DNA of 64,000 nt from Jaltomata sinuosa (Eukaryota; Streptophyta; Magnoliopsida; Solanales; Solanaceae): positions 372,001 through 436,000 of the forward strand of contig QJPP01001803.1 of NCBI GenBank assembly GCA_003996215.1, in the 5' to 3' direction. This document shows, in pieces, positions 33,926 to 45,509 of the stretch. The translations under genes and the position numbers were made by a program. Under the pieces are notes generated by a model. The model saw only the letters and a list, made by a program, of their open reading frames with translations, was not told the DNA's origin and searched no databases. Position 1 is the stretch's first letter. Each line of letters begins with the position of its first letter.

Positions 33926-36900
33926 TGTCACAATCCAATTTCTCGGTCATGATGGCACCTACAACCCCCGGTAGGTGAACCAATCCTCGTAGCCCAGAAC
34001 AGTTAGCAATGGGCTACTATCTAACAAATAAGGGAACAAGACGAAGAGAACAGATAAAAGGAATATAAATATATACATATGCAGAAACTAAACTAAACCC
34101 CAAGACCTGGTATCATAGTACAGAGCTAAACTACATACATGGAGTGCAAATAAACCAAAACTATATATACAGATGTCTCTGAATGGTAATAGAGTACATG
34201 AAGCAAAAGATAAACTAAAGCTAAGCTCCGATCGCCAAGAGCTCACCCTCAGTCTGAAGTAGTCCCCGACAGATCTCCAAGCACGAATCACAGTGATCTA
34301 ACGGCGATGGCCCACGCTAAGATCTGCACCCAAAGATGCAGGGGGTAGGGGTGAGCACCAAATGCGAAGCATAAGGTACCTAGTAGGTATCATAGGCCGA
34401 CTTGGCACATATAAGATAAACGTGTAGTAATAGACAGAATAGAAGCAAGCAGTCACAAAAATCAATGAAAGGTACACAGGAACTAGCCCAGAGGGAAATC
34501 AACAGAACCACATGTGAGGCGAGTAAGCAGAATATACACACCATAGGCACAGGTAAAAGTAAGAAACAACGCACCTGGGGTCCTTGAAATAACAGTGTAT
34601 ACAAAATAAGTTTACGAAATGGACGGTATACCGGTAACCTCAAGTGTAAGAAGAAGAGAGAAAGAGTAATGATAGGCATGCTAAGAGACAGGAATCAAAC
34701 TCAACTAATCATATCAATCTCAAATCCAGAAACTAACAGTCTAGCAGTAACCAATCTCATACTTATCCATAATAGAGAACAATTCTGTAAGTAAATAGCA
34801 GAAGTCTACCTACAGTCCCCCGGCCGCCCATATAACCGAGGAACACAAACAAGTGAAAACAAACCCTCTGGCATCCCATACTACCGGAGCGTACAATCAA
34901 CAAACAACAAACAAGGGTGGAGCCTCAAACAATGAATGATATGATGCATGAAGATCTCAAGTGAAACGGTATCTCTGTATGTACCTCCTCCGGCGCCGAT
35001 CCGGCCCATCAGGTAGGTTCCATGGAAGGACACTACCCGTATACCTCTACTCCACCGTATACCCCTCCTCTGGCACATGCAGCCCGTAGCCCCTGGCCCG
35101 AATGGCAAGGTCCATGGAGGTCCCAGACCCCATACTAAAACTCAGTATCAGAACATGTCATCCGGAAGCAAGTCCGGTATCAGGATGGAGACCCAGTCTC
35201 GAATATGCAATGCCCAGACCCTGTCCAGGACTAAAGTAGTAGGAAAATGTCTCAAAAACCCCTCCAAGGGTGCTCGGGAATAACCGGTCTAAACAGTAAA
35301 AACCCATCTCAGGTGCTCGGTCCGACCGAGGCTAAAAATCATCTCAAGTAGCAAGAATACTCAACTAGCACTCTGGCCTTGCCGAGTCTAGCGTTAATCG
35401 TAAAATTGGTGATTTAAATCATAATTTTACTTTCTTTTACCCAAGAATATTCACAAGTTTAAATCAAACCATTTCCAAATTATATCCATCAAAACGGGCC
35501 CCCCGGGCCATGCAAGGTTTAGAAAATAGTGCCAGTAGGCCCGAAGCCAAAACCATAGTAAAACATGGATAAAATCTCTTTATATGCATGTAAATGGTAT
35601 GATCACACACAATAGCTGCCCAGCAGCTCACAATCAACCTACCGACCCTGCACAGGCCCACAGCTACTCAGCAAGCATAACCAGCCTAGAAGGATAATTC
35701 TATGCCCGGGACTCGCGGAAATTCCTAAAATCCCACCTTCTATGTTCCAGAGTCAACAAGGCCTCACAGGACCACAAGGGTAAATAAAATATATCGGCAA
35801 ATACTACAAGAAACGGAGGAACAAAAGTAGGCGGACATGAATAAAGCGGTCCAGGTCTGTGGTACCAACCTAATAAACCAACCCAAGGATGCCCATTAAT
35901 ACAATTTTATTCTATATATGCAGAGTCTAGGGAAAATAAACCGTAACCTACCTGTCGTCCGATTAAAAGCTTGAACCTCTCCGAAAAGCTCCGAAATGAA
36001 ATCACACTCGAACTCGGACTTGAATAACTTGACGTAGATAATTGATTTCCTTTTCGGTGATCCAATAAATTATCAAAATCTTGCTTATTGGATTAAACTT
36101 TTAATGTGACAAGTGAATGATGTACTGAGGTAATTTTTGCACCAAAATTACATTTAAAAGAAGTCTTATCAACGTTGGCAGCAATTAGCAAGTAATTGTT
36201 CAATGCTTAAAGTGAGTAGGCAGCATTTGTTTGTTGAAATCAATTAAGGTAAATGGGACATTTGGCATGGCAGGCTACCACGTATGGATTATGGTGTCCA
36301 CTCCCTCCACTTTCACGTGGAGGTAGAGGTGGCACCAAGATATTCATTCCCCAATACGTATATATTCGGGTATTGCATAAATTCGTGGTATAATAAATAT
36401 AATTTTTGAATATACCATAATCATTAGAAAATTATTTCGAATAAAACCTACTATATTATAATAATAAATTTCAACATAACTAAATTTACTATCTCCGTTA
36501 AAATATTACAATGTATAAAAACTTTATAAAATAAATACATATATAATTATATCGTAACAAAATATTTTCCATAAACCTTTAAAATATTTTGAAAAGGTAA
36601 TAATAATATAATTTTTACCAAATTCAACTTTTAAATAAAATATTTTCAAATATACGCGCGATGCTAATAAAATTCTTAGGCCTAAGCTCGTAATTCGCCA
36701 ACGCACGATTTTGATACTCAAGAATTCTCTCGGGATCCTCCCTTATGTTTTATCACTGTTTCGGTACTGAAATGGCATTTTAAAATGTGAAGTTGAGGCT
36801 TAAATCAAGTTTAACCCGACCCGGTTCTCGACCCGGTACGTAACCCGTTTTCTGCCAGACAGTCCGCGATAAAACAGTCATAACTTTTTACTCCGAGATC

Positions 36901-37215
36901 AGTTGGACGTGAGGTTTTGTGCGTAGGAAACTAGACTCATTGACCTTCGATTTGGTGTTTCGGGGGACTTCTAACTCTTTATATATTGAGAGAAAATCTC
37001 CAAGACATTTTACCCAAAGTTCAGGAAATTTATTAAAGAACTTACGATAAGTTTTGTCGATTTGCTTGACTTCAAAACTTATAATGCGACCAAACAAATG
37101 GGCTCGACACCAAAATACCGTTCCTGACGAGCCATAAGTGGCTTGGGTCCGCTACAACAAGCTCTAACGGCACAAGGAAAACATGTATGTGGAAATGACC
37201 GAAAGGGTCATTACA
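33926..37215 (-). repeat. 5' LTR of element C
   Basis: 3290 bp, same length as the 3' LTR. Plus-strand ends are TGTCACAATCC and GGTCATTACA. Most differences from the other LTR noticed by eye are transitions. Ends at the second CAGAG copy. Confidence 0.94.
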
Positions 37216-38440
37216 CAGAGTCATATGCATAGGCCACATGGGGACACAAGAGGTGATACTATAAATGGGATCAAATACTAAAATGAACGTATGAAATAAG
37301 ATGGACTGAAAGAAAGTAGATAATGTCTGGGGTGACAACCTATTAAACCCAAACCAAAGATACTAAATAATACAATTATAGCCTATATACATAAATTTTA
37401 AGGTAGGGAAGCTGTAACCTACCGGGCGTCCGACGAATAGCTACTAAGAAGCCAAAGTTCGAGCGCGAAATGATCTGAGAAGCTCAAAATAGCTAACACA
37501 CTATCAAGAATGTAATCTACACGTTAGAAAAAAGCTAACAATACCTATATTCCTGAAAGTTTAGCTGGGTCAAAATCCAAGTCAAAAGAGGTAAAGCGGG
37601 CTCGTGGGCCTCATAACTCGAAACCAGAAATGAAAAAACTACAAATGCTCCCAACAATGCCAGGAGCACATGCTCAAAAGTTGAGAAGAATTTCATCATC
37701 GAAAGAGACCAAAATAGCCAATAGAACCTCAAAAACAAAGAGTGAATCAATGGAGAAATAACGAAATTAAACAAGAAAAACATACAATTAGAAGCCGAGA
37801 AATGATCACGGACCAGAAATTAATCACCACAAGGCTTTGGAATAGATCAAGACTGAGTTTGGAGCTTTGGAGCTCAGTGGCTATGGAGAAAAATGAGTTG
37901 GGAAGTGTTGGAAATTAAATAAAGAAGGAGGCCAGCTTATAAGCTACCAGGCGCCTAGGCGCAATCGCAACCAAGGCATCGCAAGTACGCCATTGCCACA
38001 GAGGGCAACGAGTTACTGGTGTTCCCCATGCCAAAGCTTCCAGGAACTGCAAGTGTGGCACCCAGGCATAGGCGTGGCAGCACAAAATCAGCCATAACCA
38101 GCTTTAACATAACCCAAAAATAACTCGGGTGGACCCTCGGGAGGATTTGGGGTCTCGCAAATGGAAATGAACTATGGTACTCAATTAAAAATTACATTCT
38201 AGAATTAACGGAATCAATGAAATTCCCAATGAAAGTCGATTTTAAAAAAAGTGGGCCCCATCCCTAAAACTAACCTTTGGCCAACTTTTCCAAAACATAA
38301 CCGAATGGCCAAAAACAAGTCTGAAAGCCTCGGGACAAAAACCAAGGGTCCCTCTAGCCCAAATTCGACAATCCAGAGCCAACACCACTAACAAAATTTC
38401 CATCTGAGATTGTCTTCTCTGAATGTTGACCAAAATCAAA
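37216..38440 (-). repeat. 5' LTR of E, middle third, with word cluster and TATA box
   Basis: Starts with the second CAGAG copy of C and ends with TCAAA, the first copy of the D duplication. Continues the E LTR with the GGGCGTCCGACGAATAG block (compare 27588 in C). On the minus strand a word cluster (38085-37948) precedes a TATA box (37944-37936, CTTATAAGC) and a CT-rich leader. Confidence 0.85.
37936..38085 (-). promoter_or_regulatory. Word cluster and TATA box of the E LTR
   Basis: Contains the palindromic GGCGCCTAGGCGC (37950-37962), CAATCGCAACC and CATCGCAAG units, and the inverted TGGCACCCAGGCATAGGCG piece (about 38054-38072). TATA-like CTTATAAGC follows on the minus strand within about ten bases. 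Position in the LTR (690-835 from its outer end) matches the B cluster (about 690-890 from its end). Confidence 0.5.
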
Positions 38441-40503
38441 TGTAACACCCCATAAATTAAACCGGCTATATAAGTTAAGATCTCAGAAAAATCTCATGCT
38501 TCAGGAATGATGTGTCCAAACAACGGACTGTGGTTAGAATGATGGGTCGTGAAATGGAACCGTGATTTCTATCTGCTGGTTTCGCCTCTGGTATTGAACC
38601 ACGAGTGGGTTTTACGGACTGTGGTTCAAACCACGGGTCCGTCCTTTTGACTCATGGAACCAGATCCGAGGGATAGTAAGTCCCCCAGGTTCCACGACTT
38701 GGTTTGATGACCCATCGTCTGAATGACTACCCACCATTTGAGTCATGGTTTGATCTAGAGACCAGTTAAGTCCCCAGGAACTACGAGCCCAAATGATGAC
38801 TCATCATTTATTCTACGGGTCTGTCCTGTTGACCTATAAAAATGTTTCTCTAACCTGGATTTTGACTAAGGAATCACAAGTTGGAACCACGGGTCGTGGT
38901 TCAAAGTGGTTCAAATGACGACCCGCATAACTGAATCGTGATTCCTGAAACCGACTTATTTTCCATTTTTTCCTTAATTAAGTCCCAGGGGTATTTTAGC
39001 CATTACCCACTCTTTTAACTGCTAAATGATGTCATTTTGACTATTTCATGACTGGTTTTCACCCTTATTATCCTAAGTTCTTTCTCATTACTTCACTCTT
39101 CTCCCAAAAAGGCAAATTCTTCTCCAAGATTCAAGTCTCAAGCTCCAAGTTCAAGCCTCCTAAGTCTTTTCGATTCAAGTGAGTTAGATTCAATCAAGGT
39201 ATGTGGGTATCCAACAATGGTTTCCTCCCCACCCTTGTGAAATTAGGGTTTTGATCTAAATTGGGGAAAAACTTATGAAATCAGTTTCTAAGCAGCAATT
39301 CATGGTTTCTTACGAATTATTTATGATTTGATTAAGATTCCTTATTTGGTTCCAAAATCCCATGCATTAAAGTTGATTTCTAGTATGATTCCATTGAACT
39401 GCATATTTTTAAGTGAAAGTTTAGATGTTTAGATAATATGTCCTTATTTATTATGATATTGCATTGACTAATTCTTCAAGCATGAATTTAAGAAGGAAAA
39501 GTATGTTTTGAATTATGGCATGATACCCGGTGTGTTTTCAGGCTTTTCAACAAGATATGGCATGAGATTGTGACAGTACAAATTTGTGAGCTATATGTAC
39601 AGGTTTTGAGCGTAGTATTTAGCAACGAGCAATGAGGGTTCCATTAACTAAGTCCAAAACTACATTACCAGCGTAGTTTATGAAATGAAGTGTCGTATGG
39701 GCTTATGAGAGTTGATCCCCATCTTCATAAATGGTGTCCTTGCCTTAACAGGGCATAGGACAGCTTTGCCAACTAGGGTTATATAGTTGGGTATGGTGGC
39801 CCGTGCTTTGGAAAGGTTCGGGCCAGCTTTGCTAACTAGGGTTACATAGTTAGATTCCATGTAGCTCACATGGTCTATTGTCAGTTAAAAGAAACTCCCG
39901 TATGAAACTTTTGAATTGTTTAAACCCATGATACGTACTTTAAGTTTTTACTCTTATTTCATGATTTACTATTCAATTATTGACATCGACCGTGAAACTT
40001 CATTTATGCATGAACTAAGATCTTATCCATGTTTAAAGTATGTTTTTGTCATGATCATGCGTCTCTCACGTATTTGGTACATTCCATAGTACTGACGCAT
40101 ATCTTGCGCTGCATCCTTTGATGATGCAGATTCAGGTGTCCTTTTTTAGACTCGTGGCTAGAGCGTCCACGCCACTCTCTGTCAGCTAGTGTTGTGTCCT
40201 CTTAGGTCGAGGACTAGTTGTGTTATTAGCTTGTGTTAGCTTTTCATTTCCGTACTTCGAGTTAGCTAGGGTCTTTCTTTATGTCATGAGTAGAGGCTTT
40301 TCAGACATAGACAATATTTGATTCTTTGTATGGGTCTTGTATTCCTATTTGACATGACTCCTATTTATGTTATTGCAACTTTATCTATTATGCTTCCACC
40401 TATCTTTTGTTATGCTTGAGGATGCTATGACCAAGGGTTAGCTTGGGGAACTTGTGGTCCCATGTCTCAAGTTACATCTAGGGGGTAACCTCGGGGCATG
40501 ACA
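38441..40503 (+). repeat. 5' LTR of element D
   Basis: Ends GGGGCATGACA beside the primer site. Compared with the 3' LTR it lacks ~41 bp near 39238 and ~30 bp near 39520, and has ~45 bp extra in the word cluster near 38590-38640. The 41-bp gap is flanked in the other LTR by CTTGTG direct repeats, suggesting slippage or repair deletion. Confidence 0.92.
38520..38950. promoter_or_regulatory. Palindromic word cluster of the D 5' LTR
   Basis: Built from the words GGTTCAAACCACGGGTCCGTC, GAACCACGGGTCGTGGTTC (38895-38914 region), GATGACCCATCGTC, GACTCATGGAACC and their inversions. The corresponding 3' LTR cluster is 45580-45960 with the same words rearranged. A weak TATA-like box (GTATTTTAGCC, about 38991) follows. 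Function inferred. Confidence 0.5.
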
Positions 40504-40507
40504 AACT

Positions 40508-40519
40508 TTGTATCAGAGC
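40508..40519 (+). other. Primer-binding site, initiator tRNA-Met type (element D)
   Basis: TTGTATCAGAGC, one mismatch from TGGTATCAGAGC, four bases after the 5' LTR. Confidence 0.88.
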
Positions 40520-40711
40520 CTTAGATTCAAGAGTCCTAGGATGCTTGAAAGCCACATCGAGTAGAGTCTCTTCTATGTGTATGAAGCGCGCCACACATAT
40601 GAGAGGGAAGCTATGAGATGTTTTGGAAAACTTCACTTCTTTCATGATCACCTCGTGAAATAGAGCTTAACTCTAATGTTCCTCTAATCTTTATCTTGTA
40701 CATTTTAGATT

Positions 40712-41760
40712 ATGCCTCCTTGACGTGCTATTCCTCCCTGAGCCACTCAGAATATTGCTCCTCCAGTTCCAGTCCCCGATGTCACAAATGAGGAGTTCAG
40801 AAATTCCATCCCTTTACTAGCCCAGACTTTGGCCACTCAGGCCAATCAGTAGGCTCCTGCCCCAGTCCACCCTCAAGGTAGGGTAGCGGCCCGAGTTTGT
40901 GACTTCATCCGAATGAACCCATCAAAATTTTAGTGTTTGAAAGTGAGTGAGGACCCGCTCAACTTTATTGATGAAGTGAAAAGATATTCGAAGTTATGCA
41001 AGTGGTTGGGGTCGATTGTGTTAAGCTTGCATCCTATCAACTCAAGGATGTAACTCATATTAGGTTCACACAATGATAGGAGACTAGTGTGAGAGACGTG
41101 GTCCCCATTACTTGTGAGTGTTTTGACAGGGCCTTCCTTGATAGGTTCTTTCCCCGAGAGTTGAGGCAAGCGAAGGTGAAGGAATTTGTGAACTTGAGAC
41201 AGGGGTTGATTTCTTTTCAAGAGTATATCCTGGAGTTCACTCAATTTTCTAGATATGCTCTCTCCATGGTAGGGGACCCGTATGATCAAATGAGCAAGTT
41301 TATATGTGGGGTTTCTGATGTAGTGTAGAAACAGTGTAGGTAAGCCTTATTATTGAGTGAAATGAACATTTCTCAACTCATGACTCATGCCCATCAGATT
41401 GAGGGTGACAAGCTTAGGGAGATGGAAAGGGAGAACAAGAGGGCTAGATCCAAGGGATCAGGTTTTGGTCATTACAGGTCCGGAGGTGGACAGCTCTCCT
41501 TGTTCCAGAAGATGTCATCAGGCCCCGGTCATTCTTCTGCTAGTGCTCCTACCCAGGCCCAGAGGCCTCATCTTGATCAGGGTGGTAGATGATCTGGTTC
41601 CTCTTCCTAGTCTCAAGGTAGTGTTGCTAAGGGATCTTCCTACCCAGCTTGTGGTAAGTGTTGGAAGAGTGATTCTGGTGAGTGTTTGGCTGGCTCAGGT
41701 AGTTGCTTCGGATGTGGTAAGACATGACATCATATCAGAGATTGCCCTTCAGCTAGGAAG
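40712..41760 (+). pseudogene. gag: gag of element D, broken
   Basis: Starts at the ATG at 40712 with an MPP-type N-terminus, then a TGA at codon 4. Capsid core open at 41089-41328 (FLDRFFPRELRQAKVKEF, FSRYALSMV) and 41353-41592. The zinc knuckle at 41704-41745 keeps its CX2CX4HX4C spacing but has a stop at its eighth codon. Several in-frame stops (near 40730, 40850, 40932) and at least two frame changes. Related to a chromovirus Gag family common in Solanum as I recall it. Confidence 0.85.
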
Positions 41761-41879
41761 GGGTAGGGAGGTAGTAGGGCGCAACTTCTAGTTATGGTGG
41801 TCAGCGCCAGAACCATCTTTATGCTATGTCCTCCCCTCAGTATTAGGAGAGTTCCCCATATGTTGTCACTGGTATGTTG

Positions 41880-43189
41880 AAAGTCTTCTTTTTTGATGTG
41901 TATGCTTTGTTGGACCCCGGTGCATCCTTATCTTTTGTGACCCCTTATATAGCATGAAAATTTAAAGTATGTCCTGAATTACTTTTAGAACCCTTTTGTG
42001 TTTCTACTCCTGTTTGTGAGTCAGTCATAGCCAAAAGAATGTACCGAAATTGCCCTATCTCGGTCCTTCAAAGAGTCACATAAGAGGATCTAGTAGAGTG
42101 GGAGATGACTGATTTTGATGTCATTCTTGGTATGGATTGGTTGTATACATGTTATTCTTCTGTTGATTGTCGTACTCGGGTTGTCAGTTTCAAGTTTCCA
42201 AATGAACCCGTTTTAGAATGGCAAGGTAGTCCCCCTTCCTCAAAAGGTCATTTCATATCTTATCTTAAGTCTAGGAAGATGATTTTAAAGGGGTATGTTT
42301 ATAACATAGTACGGGTTATAGACACGGAGTCCAAAACCCCATCCCTTCAGTCTGTTCTTATTGTGAATGAATTTCCAAAAGTGTTTCTCGAGGATTTGCC
42401 GGGAGTCCCTCCCGAGCGGGAGATAGACTTTGGGATAGATCTTCTCCCAAATACGAATCCTATCTCTATTCCTCCCTATATAATGGCTCCCGCAAAACTT
42501 ATTGAATTAAATGATCAGTTAAAGGATCTTCTTAACAAGGGTTTCATCAGGCCTAACATTTCTCCATGGGGTGCCCCAGTTTTATTTGTTCGAAAGAAAG
42601 ATAGTTCTCTTAGAATGTGTATTGACTACCATCAGTTAAACAAGGTCACAATCAAGAACAAATATACCATTCCTAGGATTGATGACTTGTTCGATCAGCT
42701 TCAGGGTGCATGTTTTCTCTCCAAGATCGACCATAGATCCAGTTATTATCAGCTTCGTGTTAGAGAGTGTGATATTCTGAAGACATCCTTCAGGACTCGG
42801 TATGGTCATTATGAATTTGTTGTAATGTCTTTTGGTCTAACGAATGCTCATGCAACCATTATGGATTTGATGAACCATGTGTTCAAATAGCACCTGGATA
42901 TGTTTGTTATTGTTTTCATTGATGATATTCTCATCTACTCTTAGAGTGAGGAGGAGCATGTAGTCCACTTGAGGGTTGTGTTGCAACTCTCAAGGATAGA
43001 CAGTTGTTTGCTAAGTTTAGCAAGTGTGAGTTTTGGATTAAGTTTGTTGCTTTTCTGGGTCATATTGTGACTAGGGATGGTATTCAAGTTGATTCTCAAA
43101 AGATAGAGGCAGTAAAGAACTAGCCTAGACCTACTTCCCCGTCTAATATTAGGAGCTTTTAGGGTTTGGCCGGTTACTAGAGGAGGTTT
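41880..43189 (+). pseudogene. Protease and RT of element D, broken
   Basis: Protease active site LDPGAS at about 41910-41927; later DFDVILGMDW (42114-42143). The frame 42105-42890 runs through the protease C-terminus and the first part of RT (SPWGAPVLF, DYHQLN, NKYTIPRID, SYYQLR, YGHYEFVVMSFG). A TAG at 42888 precedes the catalytic FIDDIL (about 42913-42930), followed by a TAG at 42943 and a one-base loss near 42990. Stops are also present at about 41958 and 42079. Not functional. Confidence 0.88.
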
Positions 43190-43760
43190 ATGGAAGTATC
43201 TTCTTCCATTGCTGCCCCTTTGACCTTATTAACTCAGGAGAAGGTAAAATTTCAGTGGTCTGACTTGTGTGAGAAGAACTTTCAGGAATTGAAGACTAGA
43301 TTAACCACAGCTCCAGTGTTAGGTCTACTTGAGGGCCTAGATGATTTTGTTGTGTATTGTGATTCTTCTAGGATTGGTTTGGGTTGTGTTTTGGTGAAGC
43401 GTGGTAGGGTGATTTCTTATGAATCAAGACAAGTTAAGACTCATGAGAAGAACTATCCTACACATGATCATGAGTTAGCAGACATTGTCTTTGCTTTGAA
43501 GATTTGGAGACATTACTTGTATGGTGTGCATGTGGATGTATTCACCGATCAAAAGAGTCTTCAGTAAGTGATCACTCAAAAGGAATTGAATTTGCGACAA
43601 AGGAGATAGCTTGAGCTCCTTAAGGATTATGATATGATTATGCTTTACCATTCCGGTAAGGCCAATGTCGTGGCGGATGATTTGAGTAGACTGTCGATGA
43701 GAAGTGTTTCTTCTGTTGAAGATGGAAAGAAGGAATTGATTAAGGAGGTTCATAGGCTAG
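43190..43760 (+). pseudogene. RNase H of element D, broken
   Basis: Open from 43190 to 43567 with YCDSSRIGLG, NYPTHDHELAD and FTDQKSL, the three acidic positions of RNase H. A stop at 43565-43567 and another near 43607 follow, then the YHSGKANVVADDLSR end (43643-43687). Degrades the RNA strand of the RNA:DNA hybrid in working elements. Confidence 0.88.
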
Positions 43761-45068
43761 CTCGGTTGGGAGTTCACCTTATGGACTCGACAGAAGGTGG
43801 TGTGATTGTACAAAATGGTGTTGAATTATCTTTGGTAGCTGAGGTGAAGGAAAAACAAGACAAGGATCTCATTCTACTTCAGCTTAAGGGTACAGTTCAT
43901 CAACATCGGGTAGAGGTTTTCTTCACAGGAGGAGATGGTGTGCTTCGTTATCACGGTCACTTATGTTTGCCAGATATATATGGGTTGAGATAGCATATCT
44001 TGATTGGGCTCATAGTTCTAGATATTGCATTCATCCAGGTTCTACTAAGATGTACTGTGATCTACGAGAAGTCTTTTGGTGGAATGGTATGAAAAGGGAC
44101 ATAGCCAGGTTTGTGGCTAAGTATTCCAACTGTCAACAAGTAAAGGTGAAGCATCAAAGGCTGGGTGGCATGATTCAAGATATTGACCTCCCACTTGGAA
44201 ATGGGAAGCAATCAATATGGACTTTATTACTGGTTTGCCTCATATTCAAAGGCAACATGATTTCATTTGGGTAATTGTCGACCGGATGACCAAGTCATCC
44301 CACTTCTTGGCTGTTAAGACTACCAATTCAGCAGATGATTATGACCTACTCTACATCCGAGAGATAGTTCGATTGCATGTTGTTACCTTGTCTATTATTT
44401 CTGATAGAGGTCCTCAGTTTGCATCTCAGTTTTGGAGATAGTTTCAGAAAGGTCTTGGTACCCAGGTGAAGCTTAGCACAACTTTTCACCCTCAGACAGA
44501 CGGCCAGGCAGAGCGTACTATTCAGACTTTTGAGGATATGTTGAGAGCTTGTGTGATTGACTTCAAAGGAAATTGGGATGATCACTTACCTCTTATCGAG
44601 TTCGCCTACAACAACAACTTTCACTCTAGCATCCAGATGGCTCCATATGAGGCACTTTATGGACAGAGGTGTAGATCTCCTATTGGTTGGTTTGAGGTAG
44701 ATGAGGCAGCCTTGATTGGTCCAAATACGGTTCATAAGACTATGGAGAAGGTTCAGCTTATAAGGGAAAGGTTGAAGACCGCTCAGACTTGACAAAAATC
44801 TTATGCGGATATGAGGAGAAGGGAGTTGGAATTTGAAGTTGATGATTGGGTTTTACTAAAGGTGTCACCCATGAAGGGTGTAATGAGGTTTGGCAAGAAA
44901 GGAAAGTTTAGTCCCCATTTTGTAGGTCCTTATCGGATTTTAAGGAGAGTTGATAGCGTTGCTTATGAGTTGGAGTTTCCAACATAGTTGGAAGCGGTTC
45001 ACCCAGTTTTCCATGTTTCCTTGTTAAAGAAGTGTGTTGGTGATCCGACCTTGATTATTCCCTTGGAG
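43761..45068 (+). pseudogene. int: Integrase of element D, broken
   Basis: Zinc-finger region at about 44000-44160 (HSSRYCIHPG, YSNCQQ; the first Cys of the CxxC pair is Tyr-Ser here, a likely loss of a zinc ligand). Core: MDFITGLPHIQ (44217), SDRGPQF (about 44403), GQAERTIQ (about 44502), giving D, D, E. Frame 44217-44441 then TAG, 44466-44792 then TGA, and a stop near 44985. Frame changes near 43993 and 44200. Confidence 0.87.
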
Positions 45069-45275
45069 TATGTGGGTGTGAAGGATAGTCTCAACTATAA
45101 GGAGGTTCCCATGGAGATCCTTGATCGTCAGATTCGGAGGTTGAGGAACAAAGAAGTCACTTCGGTGAAAGTCCTTTGGAGGAATCAGCTTGTAGAGGGT
45201 GCTACTTGGGAAGCGGAAGAGGCCATGAAGGCTAAATATCCTCATCTCTTTCCTTCCAATTCAGTTCCAGCTTGA
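45069..45275 (+). pseudogene. Chromodomain of element D
   Basis: Open part of frame 44988-45275. After HPVFHVSLLKK comes PMEILDRQIRRLRNKEVTSV, then KVLWRNQ and EGATWEAE (about 45160-45222), typical of a chromovirus chromodomain. Ends with a stop at 45273-45275, 234 bases before the 3' LTR. Confidence 0.88.
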
Positions 45276-45497
45276 GATACTAGTTTCCTCCTTAGTATGT
45301 CCCTCCAATTCTATTCCACCAATTCCTATCATGATTCTAGCATGCATCCATGTTTTATGAAGTCAGTTTATCATGTTTTCAAGTTGAAAAGTTTAGTTTT
45401 TATGTTTCCTCTTTGATCTCCATGTTTTGTTGCTGGTTGGGCTATTTACCTTTCAGTTTTCCCTTGTTTAGTCTTCATTCGAGGACAAATGATCCCA

Positions 45498-45507
45498 AGG
45501 GGGAGAT
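45498..45507 (+). other. Polypurine tract of element D
   Basis: AAGGGGGAGA, two bases before the 3' LTR start at 45510, following the conserved TTCGAGGACAAATGATCCC block. It primes plus-strand synthesis in working elements. Confidence 0.85.
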
Positions 45508-45509
45508 AT

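Larger units (their letters stand above)
25560..37215 (-). mobile_element. Element C: near-complete chromovirus (Tekay-like)
   Basis: 11656 bp, TG...CA ends, and a perfect 5-bp duplication CAGAG (25555-25559 and 37216-37220). Both LTRs are 3290 bp. Interior order on the minus strand: primer site, gag, protease, RT, RNase H, integrase, chromodomain, as in chromoviruses. The coding region is interrupted by several stops and frame changes, so it is not autonomous now. Over the first ~230 bases the two LTRs differ at about six positions by eye, several of them at CpG, which suggests a fairly recent insertion. It lies within the LTR of E. Confidence 0.95.
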
